A DNA stretch of 64,000 nt from Clostridium sp. AM22-11AC. Its GTDB lineage: Bacteria > Bacillota > Clostridia > Lachnospirales > Lachnospiraceae. The DNA is taken from NCBI RefSeq assembly GCF_003473545.1, contig NZ_QUCM01000005.1:186001-250000 (forward strand), given 5' to 3'. The translations under genes were made by a program, and so were the position numbers. Shown here one piece after another: positions 44,098-52,250 of the stretch. Below the pieces are notes generated by a model. It had not been told where the DNA came from. It searched no databases and saw nothing but the letters and a program-made list of their open reading frames with translations. Each line of letters opens with the position of its first letter. Positions within the stretch are counted from its first letter, which is position 1.

Positions 44098-45446
44098 AAA
44101 AATCATATGAAATAGACATGTGTAACGGCCCTCTTCTGGGCAAGATCCTTGTTTTTTCAATTCCCCTTATGCTTTCAGGTATCCTTCAGCTGCTTTTTAA
44201 TGCAGCGGATATCATTGTAGTAGGAAGATTTGCGGGAAGTACAGCGTTAGCAGCAGTTGGCTCTACGGCATCTTTGATCAATCTGATGATCAATGTGTTT
44301 GTAGGGCTTTCTGTGGGTGTTAACGTTTTAGCAGCCAGATATTATGGCGCACAGAAAGAAAAAGATATCCAGGATACGGTACACACAGCGATCATGATGG
44401 CTATATTAAGCGGTCTGTTCCTGGTAGTTCTTGGAGAAAGTGCTTCAAAGCCTATGCTCACACTCATGGGAACACCGGATGATGTACTGGATCAGGCGGC
44501 ACTGTATCTGCGGATCTATTTTTTTGGAATGCCGGTGCTTATGATCTATAACTTTGGCGCAGCTCTTTTAAGGGCAGTGGGGGATACCAGACGGCCTCTG
44601 TACTTTCTGTTTGCGGCCGGTGCAGTAAATGTAGTGTTAAATCTGTTCTTTGTGATCCAGCTGGGAATGGGAGTAGACGGCGTTGCCTGGGCTACTGTTA
44701 TTTCTGAATGTGTATCAGCAGGTCTTATTATCCGCAGTCTGATGAAGGAAAACGGAGCCATGAAGCTGCATCTTACAAAACTTCGTATTGTATCCGGAAA
44801 GCTGACACAGATTGTGCGTGTAGGTCTTCCGGCAGGTATGCAGGGAGCGATCTTTTCCATATCCAATGTGCTGATCCAGTCATCTGTTAACTCTTTTGGT
44901 TCCATTGCCATGGCGGGAAATACGGCTTCTTCCAATATTGAAGGCTTTGTATACACAGCCATGAATGCGGTGTATCAGACCAGTTTGAGTTTTACCAGCC
45001 AGAACCTGGGCGGTGAAAAATTCAGCCGTATTGATAAGATAAAAAATATCTGTCTTGGAGTTGTTACTGTAGTTGGACTGGTACTGGGATGGGGCGCAGT
45101 TCTTGGCGGCCATCAGCTGTTGGGTATCTATTCCTCTGATCCGGAAGTTTTAAGCTTTGGTATGCGAAGACTGCGGATCATCTGCGGTACCTATTTCCTT
45201 TGCGGTCTTATGGACTGTATGGTAGGAAGTTTAAGAGGAATGGGATATTCTGTGATCCCCATGTTTGTATCCCTTACAGGAGCATGCGCATTCCGTGTAT
45301 TCTGGATCTTTACAATCTTTGCGGTCAACCGCACGCTGGAAGTGCTGTACCTGTCCTATCCGGTTTCCTGGATCATAACAGCAGCATCCCATATGGTTAC
45401 ATATTATATAGTACGAAAACATTTCCCGAAAGAAGATAAGGCTTAG
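44094..45446 (+). CDS. MATE-family efflux transporter
   Basis: A 450-residue, 12-helix multidrug and toxic-compound extrusion pump, likely Na- or H-coupled. Recognisable from PLLGKILVFSIPLMLSGILQ, FNAADIIVVGRFAGSTALAA, VNVLAARYYGAQ, LLRAVGDTRRPLYFL and GLPAGMQGAIFSISNVLIQS. The start at 44094 overlaps the preceding stop by four bases; the longer frame from 43944 is antisense-like extension inside that gene. Followed by a terminator. Confidence 0.92.
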   Translation: MKKSYEIDMCNGPLLGKILVFSIPLMLSGILQLLFNAADIIVVGRFAGSTALAAVGSTASLINLMINVFVGLSVGVNVLAARYYGAQKEKDIQDTVHTAIMMAILSGLFLVVLGESASKPMLTLMGTPDDVLDQAALYLRIYFFGMPVLMIYNFGAALLRAVGDTRRPLYFLFAAGAVNVVLNLFFVIQLGMGVDGVAWATVISECVSAGLIIRSLMKENGAMKLHLTKLRIVSGKLTQIVRVGLPAGMQGAIFSISNVLIQSSVNSFGSIAMAGNTASSNIEGFVYTAMNAVYQTSLSFTSQNLGGEKFSRIDKIKNICLGVVTVVGLVLGWGAVLGGHQLLGIYSSDPEVLSFGMRRLRIICGTYFLCGLMDCMVGSLRGMGYSVIPMFVSLTGACAFRVFWIFTIFAVNRTLEVLYLSYPVSWIITAASHMVTYYIVRKHFPKEDKA

Positions 45447-45458
45447 TTACTGGGCATT

Positions 45459-45479
45459 AGATCCTTTCGGGATCTTTTT
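45459..45479 (+). terminator. Terminator after MATE gene
   Basis: AGATCC (45459-45464), 5-nt loop, GGATCT (45470-45475), T-run to 45479. Confidence 0.75.
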
Positions 45480-45513
45480 ATGTCTGGATTTGCTAAAAGA
45501 AATAGAAAATGAC

Positions 45514-45573
45514 TGGTATGTTTTGGTATCTTCCTGATTGCATGAAATTGGTCTGACTGGTATAATACTAGGT
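45514..45573 (+). promoter_or_regulatory. Promoter and putative operators of the GntR gene
   Basis: TTGCAT (45538-45543), 17 bp, TATAAT (45561-45566). TGGTAT-type motifs surround it: TGGTATG (45514-45520), TTGGTATC (45523-45530) and TGGTATA (45558-45564), the last covering the -10 box. The same motif recurs before the operon at 46.7 kb, suggesting autoregulation. Confidence 0.6.
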
Positions 45574-45598
45574 ATCAAACTGGAGAAAATTATAAAAT

Positions 45599-46348
45599 AT
45601 GAAAAATAATAATGCAAACAGAATGATCCTGGATGATATGAAGGCCAAGATCTTAAGAGGAGAATATCCCGTTGGCAGTAAACTGCCTTCTGAACGTGAA
45701 CTTTCAGAATACTACAATGTAAGCCGCATTCCGGTAAGAGAAGCGTTAAAAGCTCTTTCTGATATGGGAATATTAGAGATCAAGCGGGGAGCCGGAACCT
45801 TTGTAAAAAGTACGGCAAACGCTATGCAGAATGGAGAGAAAGAACAGACAGAAACCTTTATGCAGCCGGATGTGATCCTTCTTGAAACCATTCATGTAAG
45901 AAAACTGCTGGAGTCAGAAGCGGCAGCCCAGGCGGCAAAAAATATCCGTAAAGATGAGATCGATGATCTGGAAAAGGCATTGATCACCACAATCCAGGAG
46001 ATCCGGAAACTGAAAACCGGTCAGGACAATGATTTCTTTCAGGCAGATGCGAAGTTTCACCGTCTGATCCTGCGGGCTTCCCATAATCCTGTATTTGAGC
46101 AGTGCCTGGAAGCAATGCCTAATATTATGTCCCTTCATCAGTACTGGAGTTTAAAAATGACTACGCCTATGGATGAAGTAGTTACTTATCACTGCAGTAT
46201 TTTTGAAAATATCCTGATCCACAATGAAGCAGGAGCAAGAGAAGCTATGATGGCTCATTTAAGCAGAGTAGAAGAACTGCTGGCAAGGAAAGTACCAGAA
46301 GAAAAAGAAGGGGAAAGTCCGGTGCCGAAGGTGTGGTACACCACTTGA
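45599..46348 (+). CDS. FadR-type GntR-family regulator
   Basis: Transcriptional regulator of 249 residues. The N-terminal winged helix reads LRGEYPVGSKLPSERELSEY then VSRIPVREALKALSDMGILE. The C-terminal FCD ligand domain shows the metal-binding pattern ADAKFHRLIL, VTYHCSIFENIL and MMAHLSRVEELL (Asp and three His). FCD regulators bind carboxylic or sugar acids, fitting the GntP permease and aldolases downstream. Likely repressor of the 46.7-51.5 kb operon and of itself. Confidence 0.92.
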   Translation: MKNNNANRMILDDMKAKILRGEYPVGSKLPSERELSEYYNVSRIPVREALKALSDMGILEIKRGAGTFVKSTANAMQNGEKEQTETFMQPDVILLETIHVRKLLESEAAAQAAKNIRKDEIDDLEKALITTIQEIRKLKTGQDNDFFQADAKFHRLILRASHNPVFEQCLEAMPNIMSLHQYWSLKMTTPMDEVVTYHCSIFENILIHNEAGAREAMMAHLSRVEELLARKVPEEKEGESPVPKVWYTT

Positions 46349-46419
46349 TACGGAAATAGTATGACAGAAAAATAAAATAGTGGTAAGAAAGAAAAATAAA
46401 ATAGAAAAAGAAGATGGAA

Positions 46420-46460
46420 AAGAGCAGCTTGACTGAAAAAGGCAGAGCTGTTCTTTTTTT
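46420..46460 (+). terminator. Terminator after the GntR gene
   Basis: AAGAGCAGCT (46420-46429) pairs with AGCTGTTCTT (46446-46455) with one wobble, followed by T-run to 46460. The rest of the 331-bp gap holds the operon promoter. Confidence 0.75.
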
Positions 46461-46500
46461 GTGCATGTGCTTATTGGAATGAAAGTGGTTTGAACCAAAG

Positions 46501-46654
46501 TATACCAAACCAACGTATTATAAGAAATCTACAAAAACAAACAGGTGAAATTGCATAAAAAGCCGAAATGGAATAAAAAATATATCACTTTGTTGACAAG
46601 AAGAAAAGATTGTGGTATATATTGGTATATAAAGCAGAGACGCAAATTGGTATA
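46501..46654 (+). promoter_or_regulatory. Promoter and TTGGTATA sites of the aldolase/GntP operon
   Basis: TTGACA (46593-46598), 17 bp, TATATA (46616-46621). TGGTATA at 46614-46620 and 46624-46630 are direct repeats with a 10-bp period over the -10 box; TTGGTATA is repeated at 46647-46654, and the reverse form TATACCAA at 46501-46508. These are good candidates for binding by the GntR protein just upstream. Confidence 0.65.
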
Positions 46655-46679
46655 AAAATAAACCGAAAGGAGAAGAGGT

Positions 46680-47279
46680 ATGAACACAGCATTTTTAAAT
46701 GCAAAAAATGATTTCCTGGCTGCAGCCAAGCGTACTTATGAAAGCGGTATCCAGACAGGAACAGGGGGAAACTTAAGTGTCAGGATCCCGGGGGAAAATC
46801 TGATGATCGTAAAGCCAAGTGGCTTTTCCTATGGGCAGTGTACAGAGGATAACTTATGTATCACAGATTTTGACGGAAATGTAGTCATGGGAGGCAAGCC
46901 TACCAGAGAGTCTACCTTACATGGAAATCTGTATAAAAGATATCCACAGATTGGAGGCATTGTTCACACCCACAGCCCTTATGCTATTTTAAATTCACTG
47001 AATTTCTCCCAGGTTGACCTGGTGACCATGCATTCAGAATTGAAGTTAAAATATCCGATTCCTGTTGTGGACGTAGCTACTCAGGCAGTAACCGAAGAAG
47101 AATTGCCAAAGGTTTTTGAAGTGATCGATAAAAATCCGGGATTGCTGGCACTGATATTAAAGGGACATGGCATTGTAACCATGGATAAGACAGCTGTAAA
47201 AGCAGGACAGACGGCAGAGTTGATCGAAGAGACTTCCATGATCAACTGGGAACAGAAAAAGTTTGAGATGTTGAAATAA
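46680..47279 (+). CDS. Class II aldolase/adducin-family protein 1
   Basis: A 199-residue zinc-dependent aldolase-like protein, of the fuculose/ribulose-phosphate aldolase or epimerase fold. The metal and substrate residues are visible: GTGGNLSVRIPGEN, KPSGFSYGQC, PTRESTLHGNLYKRYPQ, VHTHSPYAILNS with the zinc His pair, and ILKGHGIVTM with a third His. AAAGGAGAAGAGGT precedes the ATG. First gene of the operon. Shorter than typical aldolases by about 15 residues. Substrate unknown. Confidence 0.87.
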   Translation: MNTAFLNAKNDFLAAAKRTYESGIQTGTGGNLSVRIPGENLMIVKPSGFSYGQCTEDNLCITDFDGNVVMGGKPTRESTLHGNLYKRYPQIGGIVHTHSPYAILNSLNFSQVDLVTMHSELKLKYPIPVVDVATQAVTEEELPKVFEVIDKNPGLLALILKGHGIVTMDKTAVKAGQTAELIEETSMINWEQKKFEMLK

Positions 47280-47302
47280 TTTAAAGAAGGAGATAAATAT
47301 AT

Positions 47303-48100
47303 ATGAAAGAATACACAATCACACCTATTAACACTGGAATGGTAAACTCTAACAAGGCAAATTATCTGTATCACAACAGCACCCATAAGTATTATGATGT
47401 AGAAGGAAATATTCAGCTTCCTGTAACTGTATTTTTAGTACAGAGCGAAGACAAGAAGATCCTGATCGACACCGGAATGTCCAGTACTGAGATCGCCAAC
47501 AAATATCATCATCCAGGTTCCGTTCAGCCGGAAGGTTATGCGATCTATGAGCAGTTAGAGAAAATGGGCATCAGCTGCGATGAGATCACTGACATTATCT
47601 ACACCCATTTACACTGGGATCATGTTTACTATACTCCAATGTTTAAGAATGCAAAATTATACGCACAGAGAAAGGAATACGAATTTGCATTAAATCCAAT
47701 TCCTCTGTACTATAAGTCCTACGAAGAGCCACATCTTGGCATCCATCCACAGTGGGAAGGCAGAGAATTTGTTTTATTAGACGGAGAATGTGAAGTTCTT
47801 GACGGAATTAGTGTATATCCTACACCAGGCCACTCTGTTGGACACCAGACCGTAGTTGTAAATACAAAAGAAGGCCAGTTCCACTGCTGCGGCGATCTGA
47901 TCTTTACATATGATAACTTAAAACCATGCCCGGATATTTTCTATGATATTACACCACCTTCCAGATTTGTAAATATCGTTGAAGAATGGCACAGCATCGA
48001 AGAATTAAAGAAACGTGCAAAGAGCCAGGAATTCATCCTTCCTACTCATGCACCTGAGATGATCGATCTTATTAATTCTGGAAGGATCATTGGAAAATAA
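47303..48100 (+). CDS. Metallo-beta-lactamase-fold hydrolase, lactonase-like
   Basis: A 265-residue MBL-fold hydrolase of the N-acyl homoserine lactonase group. The dinuclear zinc motif THLHWDHVYY (H-x-H-x-D-H) is followed by TPGHSVGHQTV, CGDLIFTYD and a C-terminal THAPEM. In an operon with aldolases and a GntP permease it more likely hydrolyses a sugar-acid lactone than a quorum signal. AAGGAG precedes the ATG. Second gene of the operon, 23 bases after the first. Confidence 0.85.
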   Translation: MKEYTITPINTGMVNSNKANYLYHNSTHKYYDVEGNIQLPVTVFLVQSEDKKILIDTGMSSTEIANKYHHPGSVQPEGYAIYEQLEKMGISCDEITDIIYTHLHWDHVYYTPMFKNAKLYAQRKEYEFALNPIPLYYKSYEEPHLGIHPQWEGREFVLLDGECEVLDGISVYPTPGHSVGHQTVVVNTKEGQFHCCGDLIFTYDNLKPCPDIFYDITPPSRFVNIVEEWHSIEELKKRAKSQEFILPTHAPEMIDLINSGRIIGK

Positions 48101-48141
48101 CAGTACATTCCGGCAAAAGCCGGAAGAAGGATGGTAGGGGT

Positions 48142-49368
48142 ATGGCAAAAACAATCGCGTTGATCGCATCTTTGGATACAAAGAAAAAAGAAACCCTGTA
48201 TGCAGCATCTGTGATCCAAAAACAGGGATTTTCCACCTATATCATTGATATCAGTACCAAAAATCTGGTAGACGGGGCAGATATCACACCGGTGGAAATA
48301 TTAAAACGCTACGGGATCGAGTGGGAAGATTTTGATCCATTAGGAAAAGCCGCAAGTATTGATGTTATGAGCAAGGCTGCAGCCTTTGTACTTCCGCAGT
48401 TGTATGCAGAAGGAAAATTTGATGTTGTCATTTCTATTGGAGGCGGACAGAACGCAAAAATGGCGGCAATGGCAATGAAGACACTGCCTTTTGCTGTGCC
48501 GAAGATCGTAGCATCTTCTCTGGCATGTGGAAGCAGGACCATGGAGCAGTATGTAGGAGACAAAGATATTTTCGTTATGCATACAGTAGCTGATATTTCC
48601 GGTCTGAACAGTATTACTAAGACTGTGATCCAGAGCGTATGCAGCGCAGCTATGGGACTGGCTGAGTACGCTAAAACCTTCCCGAGCGAAGAGGGCAAAA
48701 AAGTCCTTGGAGCGACAGAATTAGGCGTAACTTCTAAAGGAACAGAAAATGCTCTTCATATGATCGAAGAAAGTGGTCTGTTTGAAAATGTAGTCTTCCA
48801 CGCAAATGGCGTTGGCGGAAGATGTATGGAAAATCTGATGCGGGAAGGCCGTATTGATGTGGCGCTGGATATGACCCTTCATGAGATTACCTGTGAGACC
48901 ATTGGTGGATATTGCGTAGGTGCAAATGATCGTCTGATGACAGCTGTAGAGCACAAAATACCTATGGTAGTGGTGCCTGGTGCTTTGGACATGGTAGATT
49001 ATTTTATCAATGAACAGGGAGAGGGGCTTCCGGATGATATTGACCAGAGGAAAAAGGTATATCATAATTCCAGTATCTGCCACTGTAAGATCTACAAAGA
49101 AGAGGCAGAGAAGATCGTTGATGTTGTCTGCAGCAGGCTGAACCAGGCGGTCAGTCCGGTAACACTGGTAATACCGGCAAAAGGCTGCTGTGAAGCTGCC
49201 GCTCCAGGCGGACCAATGTATGATCCAGAAGTAGATGAGGTCATGGTTGACGCATTTAAGAAAAAGATCGGAAATAATGTAAAACTGGTCATTGTAGATG
49301 CAAACATCAATGAGAAGGCATTTTCTGAAACTGTAGCACATGAGGTACTTTTACTTGCACATGAATAA
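48142..49368 (+). CDS. Tm-1-like (UPF0261) ATP-binding protein
   Basis: A 408-residue protein of the Tm-1-like / UPF0261 family. The start MAKTIALIASLDTKKKETLYAA matches the family opening, with VVISIGGGQNAKMAAMAMKTLP and VASSLACGSRTMEQYVG in the N-terminal domain, and FHANGVGGRCMENLMREGRI and VVVPGALDMVDYF in the C-terminal domain. In plants the N-terminal half binds viral replication protein; bacterial members appear in catabolic operons with unknown reactions. GGTAGGGG precedes the ATG. Third operon gene. Confidence 0.85.
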   Translation: MAKTIALIASLDTKKKETLYAASVIQKQGFSTYIIDISTKNLVDGADITPVEILKRYGIEWEDFDPLGKAASIDVMSKAAAFVLPQLYAEGKFDVVISIGGGQNAKMAAMAMKTLPFAVPKIVASSLACGSRTMEQYVGDKDIFVMHTVADISGLNSITKTVIQSVCSAAMGLAEYAKTFPSEEGKKVLGATELGVTSKGTENALHMIEESGLFENVVFHANGVGGRCMENLMREGRIDVALDMTLHEITCETIGGYCVGANDRLMTAVEHKIPMVVVPGALDMVDYFINEQGEGLPDDIDQRKKVYHNSSICHCKIYKEEAEKIVDVVCSRLNQAVSPVTLVIPAKGCCEAAAPGGPMYDPEVDEVMVDAFKKKIGNNVKLVIVDANINEKAFSETVAHEVLLLAHE

Positions 49369-49382
49369 AGGGGGATTTATTT

Positions 49383-50762
49383 ATGGGAACTACCATTGGG
49401 ATCATAGGATTATTTGTTGCCATCGCACTTTTAGTTGTACTTGCATTTAAAGGCCACAGCGTTATCATTGCGGCGCCTATTGCTGCACTGATCGCGGTAC
49501 TGTTTTCCTATGGACTGAAGGGACATTTTATGGCGTCTTACACCATTACATATATGTCCGGTTTCGCAAATTACGCGAAAAACTATTTTCCAATCTATCT
49601 GTTCGGAGCAGTTTTTGCAAAGTTAATGGATATTTCAGGAAACGCACAGTCTATCGCACAGTTCTGTACTTTAAAATTAGGAAAAAGCCGTGCCGTACTT
49701 TCTGTTGTATTGACTTGCGCTATTTTAACATACGGCGGTGTTTCCTTATTCGTAGTAGCATTTGTTATGCTTCCTGTAGCAATCGCTGTATTCCGCGCAG
49801 CTGATATTCCGAAGCGTCTCATTCCTGGTGCTATCGCTCTTGGCGCATTTACCTTTACCATGACAGCACTTCCTGGAAGCCCACAGGTTCAGAATACCAT
49901 TCCAATGACTTATTTTGGAACAGACTCCTGGGCAGCACCTGTCCTTGGTATCATTGCAACTGTTATTATGTTTGGCGGTGGCATGGCATGGCTGTCTTAC
50001 CGTACTAACAAAGCGAAAAAAGCAGGGGAAGGATATGGAAATTATCAGGATGAGATCGTATCCGATAATAAAGAAGTTCCAGGTATCGGACTTGCATTTG
50101 CTCCCATCCTGATCATTCTGGTAGTAAACCTGGTTCTTTCTAAAATGGTATATCCCAATGTTGATGGAAGTTATCTGGAAGAAAGCTTTAACAGTACACT
50201 GGCTGCAAACAGTGGTACATGGAGCGTACTTCTTGGTATGCTGGTTGCCATCCTTTTCATTGCAGCTGTTAACTTTAGCAAATTAAAAGACGGATTAAAA
50301 GACAATCTGAAAAAAGCAGCAAACGAGTCTCTGGCTCCGCTGATCAACAGCTGTGCGGTTGTTGGCTTTGGTTCTGTAACAAAATCCCTGGCTATTTTTG
50401 GCATTATCCAGGCTTTTGCACTGGGAATTTCCTCTAATGCACTGTTAAGTGAAGTTCTTTCTATTAATATTCTCTGCGGAATGACCGCTTCTGCATCGGG
50501 TGGACTGGGAGCAGCACTGGAAGCACTGGCAGATACCTATCTGGCGTCTGGCATTGCACCTCAGGTTCTTCATAGAGTGGCAGCTGTAGCTGCAGGTGGT
50601 CTGGACAGTCTTCCATATAACGGAGCAACCATTACTGTTCTGGCACTGGTAGGCATGACACATAAGGAATCTTACTTGGATATGTTCGTAGTATCCGTAG
50701 TGATCCCGTTGATCGCAGCTTTTGCTCTGGCAGCACTGGCGAGTATGGGAATCTGCTTCTAA
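49383..50762 (+). CDS. GntP-family permease
   Basis: A 459-residue transporter of about 12 helices of the GntP (gluconate:H+ symporter) family. Seen: VVLAFKGHSVIIAAPIAALI at the start, FGAVFAKLMDISGNAQSIAQ, TYGGVSLFVVAFVMLPVAIA and TMTALPGSPQVQNTIP, and a C-terminal GLDSLPYNGATI. Brings in a sugar acid or similar hydroxy acid; the other operon genes are its likely processing enzymes. GGGGGGATTTATTT precedes the ATG. Confidence 0.9.
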   Translation: MGTTIGIIGLFVAIALLVVLAFKGHSVIIAAPIAALIAVLFSYGLKGHFMASYTITYMSGFANYAKNYFPIYLFGAVFAKLMDISGNAQSIAQFCTLKLGKSRAVLSVVLTCAILTYGGVSLFVVAFVMLPVAIAVFRAADIPKRLIPGAIALGAFTFTMTALPGSPQVQNTIPMTYFGTDSWAAPVLGIIATVIMFGGGMAWLSYRTNKAKKAGEGYGNYQDEIVSDNKEVPGIGLAFAPILIILVVNLVLSKMVYPNVDGSYLEESFNSTLAANSGTWSVLLGMLVAILFIAAVNFSKLKDGLKDNLKKAANESLAPLINSCAVVGFGSVTKSLAIFGIIQAFALGISSNALLSEVLSINILCGMTASASGGLGAALEALADTYLASGIAPQVLHRVAAVAAGGLDSLPYNGATITVLALVGMTHKESYLDMFVVSVVIPLIAAFALAALASMGICF

Positions 50763-50788
50763 ATTTAATTTTAAGAAGGAGAAGAAAA

Positions 50789-51523
50789 ATGACTGATTAT
50801 GTTTCAGATGCACAGGCCCGTAGCCTGATCCTGGATGTGGGGCGTAGACTGTACCACAGCGGATTTGTAGCATCTAATGACGGAAATATTACATGTAAGG
50901 TTGGAGATAATGCGATCTGGGCTACTCCTACAGGCGTATCCAAAGGTTTTATGACAGAGGAAATGCTTGTGAAAATGGATTTGGACGGAAATATACTGGA
51001 AGGCACTTACAAGCCTTCCAGCGAGATCAAAATGCACCTTCGTGTGTTTAAAGAAAATCCACAGGTACAGGGCGTGGTTCATGCCCATCCTCTTACAGCT
51101 ACAGCATTTGCATGCGCTGGTATGAGCTTAGATGAGCCGGTTTTGGTAGAAGGGATCCTGGCATTAGGATGTGTGCCTCTTGCACACTTTGCTCTTCCGG
51201 GAACAACAGATGTGCCGGACTCCATAGCACCTTACTGCAAAAATTATAATGCAGTACTTTTAGCCAATCATGGGGCTCTCACCTGGGGCACCAGCCTAAT
51301 CCAGGCATACTATCGTATGGAAACAACGGAATATTATGCAAAGATCCTGATGATGAATAATTTTATTCTGGGAAAGAAAGCACTTCTCTCTCAGCAGCAG
51401 ATCGACGATATTATCGCCATCCGCACCCGGATGGGAGTTACCAGCGGTGGAAGACCAACTGGACCGGAGATGGCATCTAATTTAGAAGATGTGTGTTTAT
51501 CGGCTCCTGGAAAAGAAAAGTAA
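50789..51523 (+). CDS. Class II aldolase/adducin-family protein 2
   Basis: A 244-residue second class II aldolase, clearly different from the first. It shows GFVASNDGNITCKVG, TPTGVSKGFM, PSSEIKMHLRVFKENPQ, VVHAHPLTATAFACAG with zinc His pair, HFALPGTTDVPDSI and LLANHGALTWG with the third His; E in PSSEIKMH is the catalytic acid position. Closer to fuculose-1-phosphate aldolase in pattern. Last operon gene; a 17-bp-stem terminator follows. Confidence 0.88.
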   Translation: MTDYVSDAQARSLILDVGRRLYHSGFVASNDGNITCKVGDNAIWATPTGVSKGFMTEEMLVKMDLDGNILEGTYKPSSEIKMHLRVFKENPQVQGVVHAHPLTATAFACAGMSLDEPVLVEGILALGCVPLAHFALPGTTDVPDSIAPYCKNYNAVLLANHGALTWGTSLIQAYYRMETTEYYAKILMMNNFILGKKALLSQQQIDDIIAIRTRMGVTSGGRPTGPEMASNLEDVCLSAPGKEK

Positions 51524-51530
51524 ATGAGTG

Positions 51531-51580
51531 AAAATGCTATACAGAAATAAAGACAGCATCTGTTTCTGTATAGCATTTTT
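51531..51580 (+). terminator. Strong terminator of the aldolase/GntP operon
   Basis: A 17-bp perfect stem: 51531-51547 (AAAATGCTATACAGAAA) with 51563-51579, 15-nt loop, T-run at the end. Confidence 0.93.
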
Positions 51581-51710
51581 GAAATATTCTGAAAATATAC
51601 ATTTTAAATTTATTTATAAGCATTAAAATATATGGAAAATATAAATAATTGCAATCAATAGATACAATTCGTAAATATGCTAAAAATATAGGATTAATTT
51701 CAAAATAGTC

Positions 51711-51739
51711 TTGACAAAATGTGGGATATCTGGTATATT
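51711..51739 (+). promoter_or_regulatory. Strong promoter of an untranslated unit
   Basis: TTGACA (51711-51716), 17 bp, TATATT (51734-51739), preceded by TGG. No gene of normal size lies on this strand before the terminator at 52186-52245. Confidence 0.8.
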
Positions 51740-51745
51740 AAAGAC

Positions 51746-52245
51746 AACAAAAGAACAGAGAAACAAAAAGAAAAGAAATTGTAGACCATCAATTTCGTAA
51801 ACAAAATCTAAGAAAAGGAGGTACGGACCGCCAGAAAGATAACATTGTTTCATTTATAAAAGACGTGATTTATAAATGAAACCAGGACAACCTCAAATCT
51901 TTAAAAACCGCTTATTTGAGAACCTATCCACAAGAGTATCAAAAAGTGAAAAGTACAAAAATTTGGAAAATCCGGTTTCGGTTTGGTCGTATGACGAGAA
52001 AGTATGATCAGGACGAAAGAGAGAATACCAGATAGAAAGAAATATAATATAAATAAGAAGTAAAGAAATAAAGCGGAAGAAAAAGAGAATGAGGATTACA
52101 ACTGAATATAGAGAAGAAGAAACAGAAACGAAAGTTTCAAATGTTTCAGAAAAGAGAGGCTAGTCCAATGGACGAGATAGTTAAGAGACGGATATCGTAA
52201 TCGCGAAGTGGTTAATCAAAGATTCGATATCCGTCTTGTTTTTTG
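51746..52245 (+). ncRNA. Candidate structured noncoding RNA, about 500 nt
   Basis: Bracketed by the promoter at 51711-51739 and a terminator made of AGACGGATATCG (52186-52197), CGATATCCGTCT (52225-52236) and a T-rich tail to 52245. Helices visible inside: GAAATTG/CAATTTC (about 51777-51798), a perfect 14-bp stem (51847-51860 with 51869-51882), CTCAAAT/ATTTGAG (about 51893-51921), GAAAC/GTTTC near 52127-52139 and GTCC/GGAC near 52163-52172. Linkers are A-rich, as in large bacterial ncRNAs. One 43-codon frame (51876-52007) is the only notable reading frame. Not recognised as a known class. Confidence 0.6.
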
Positions 52246-52250
52246 TCATT

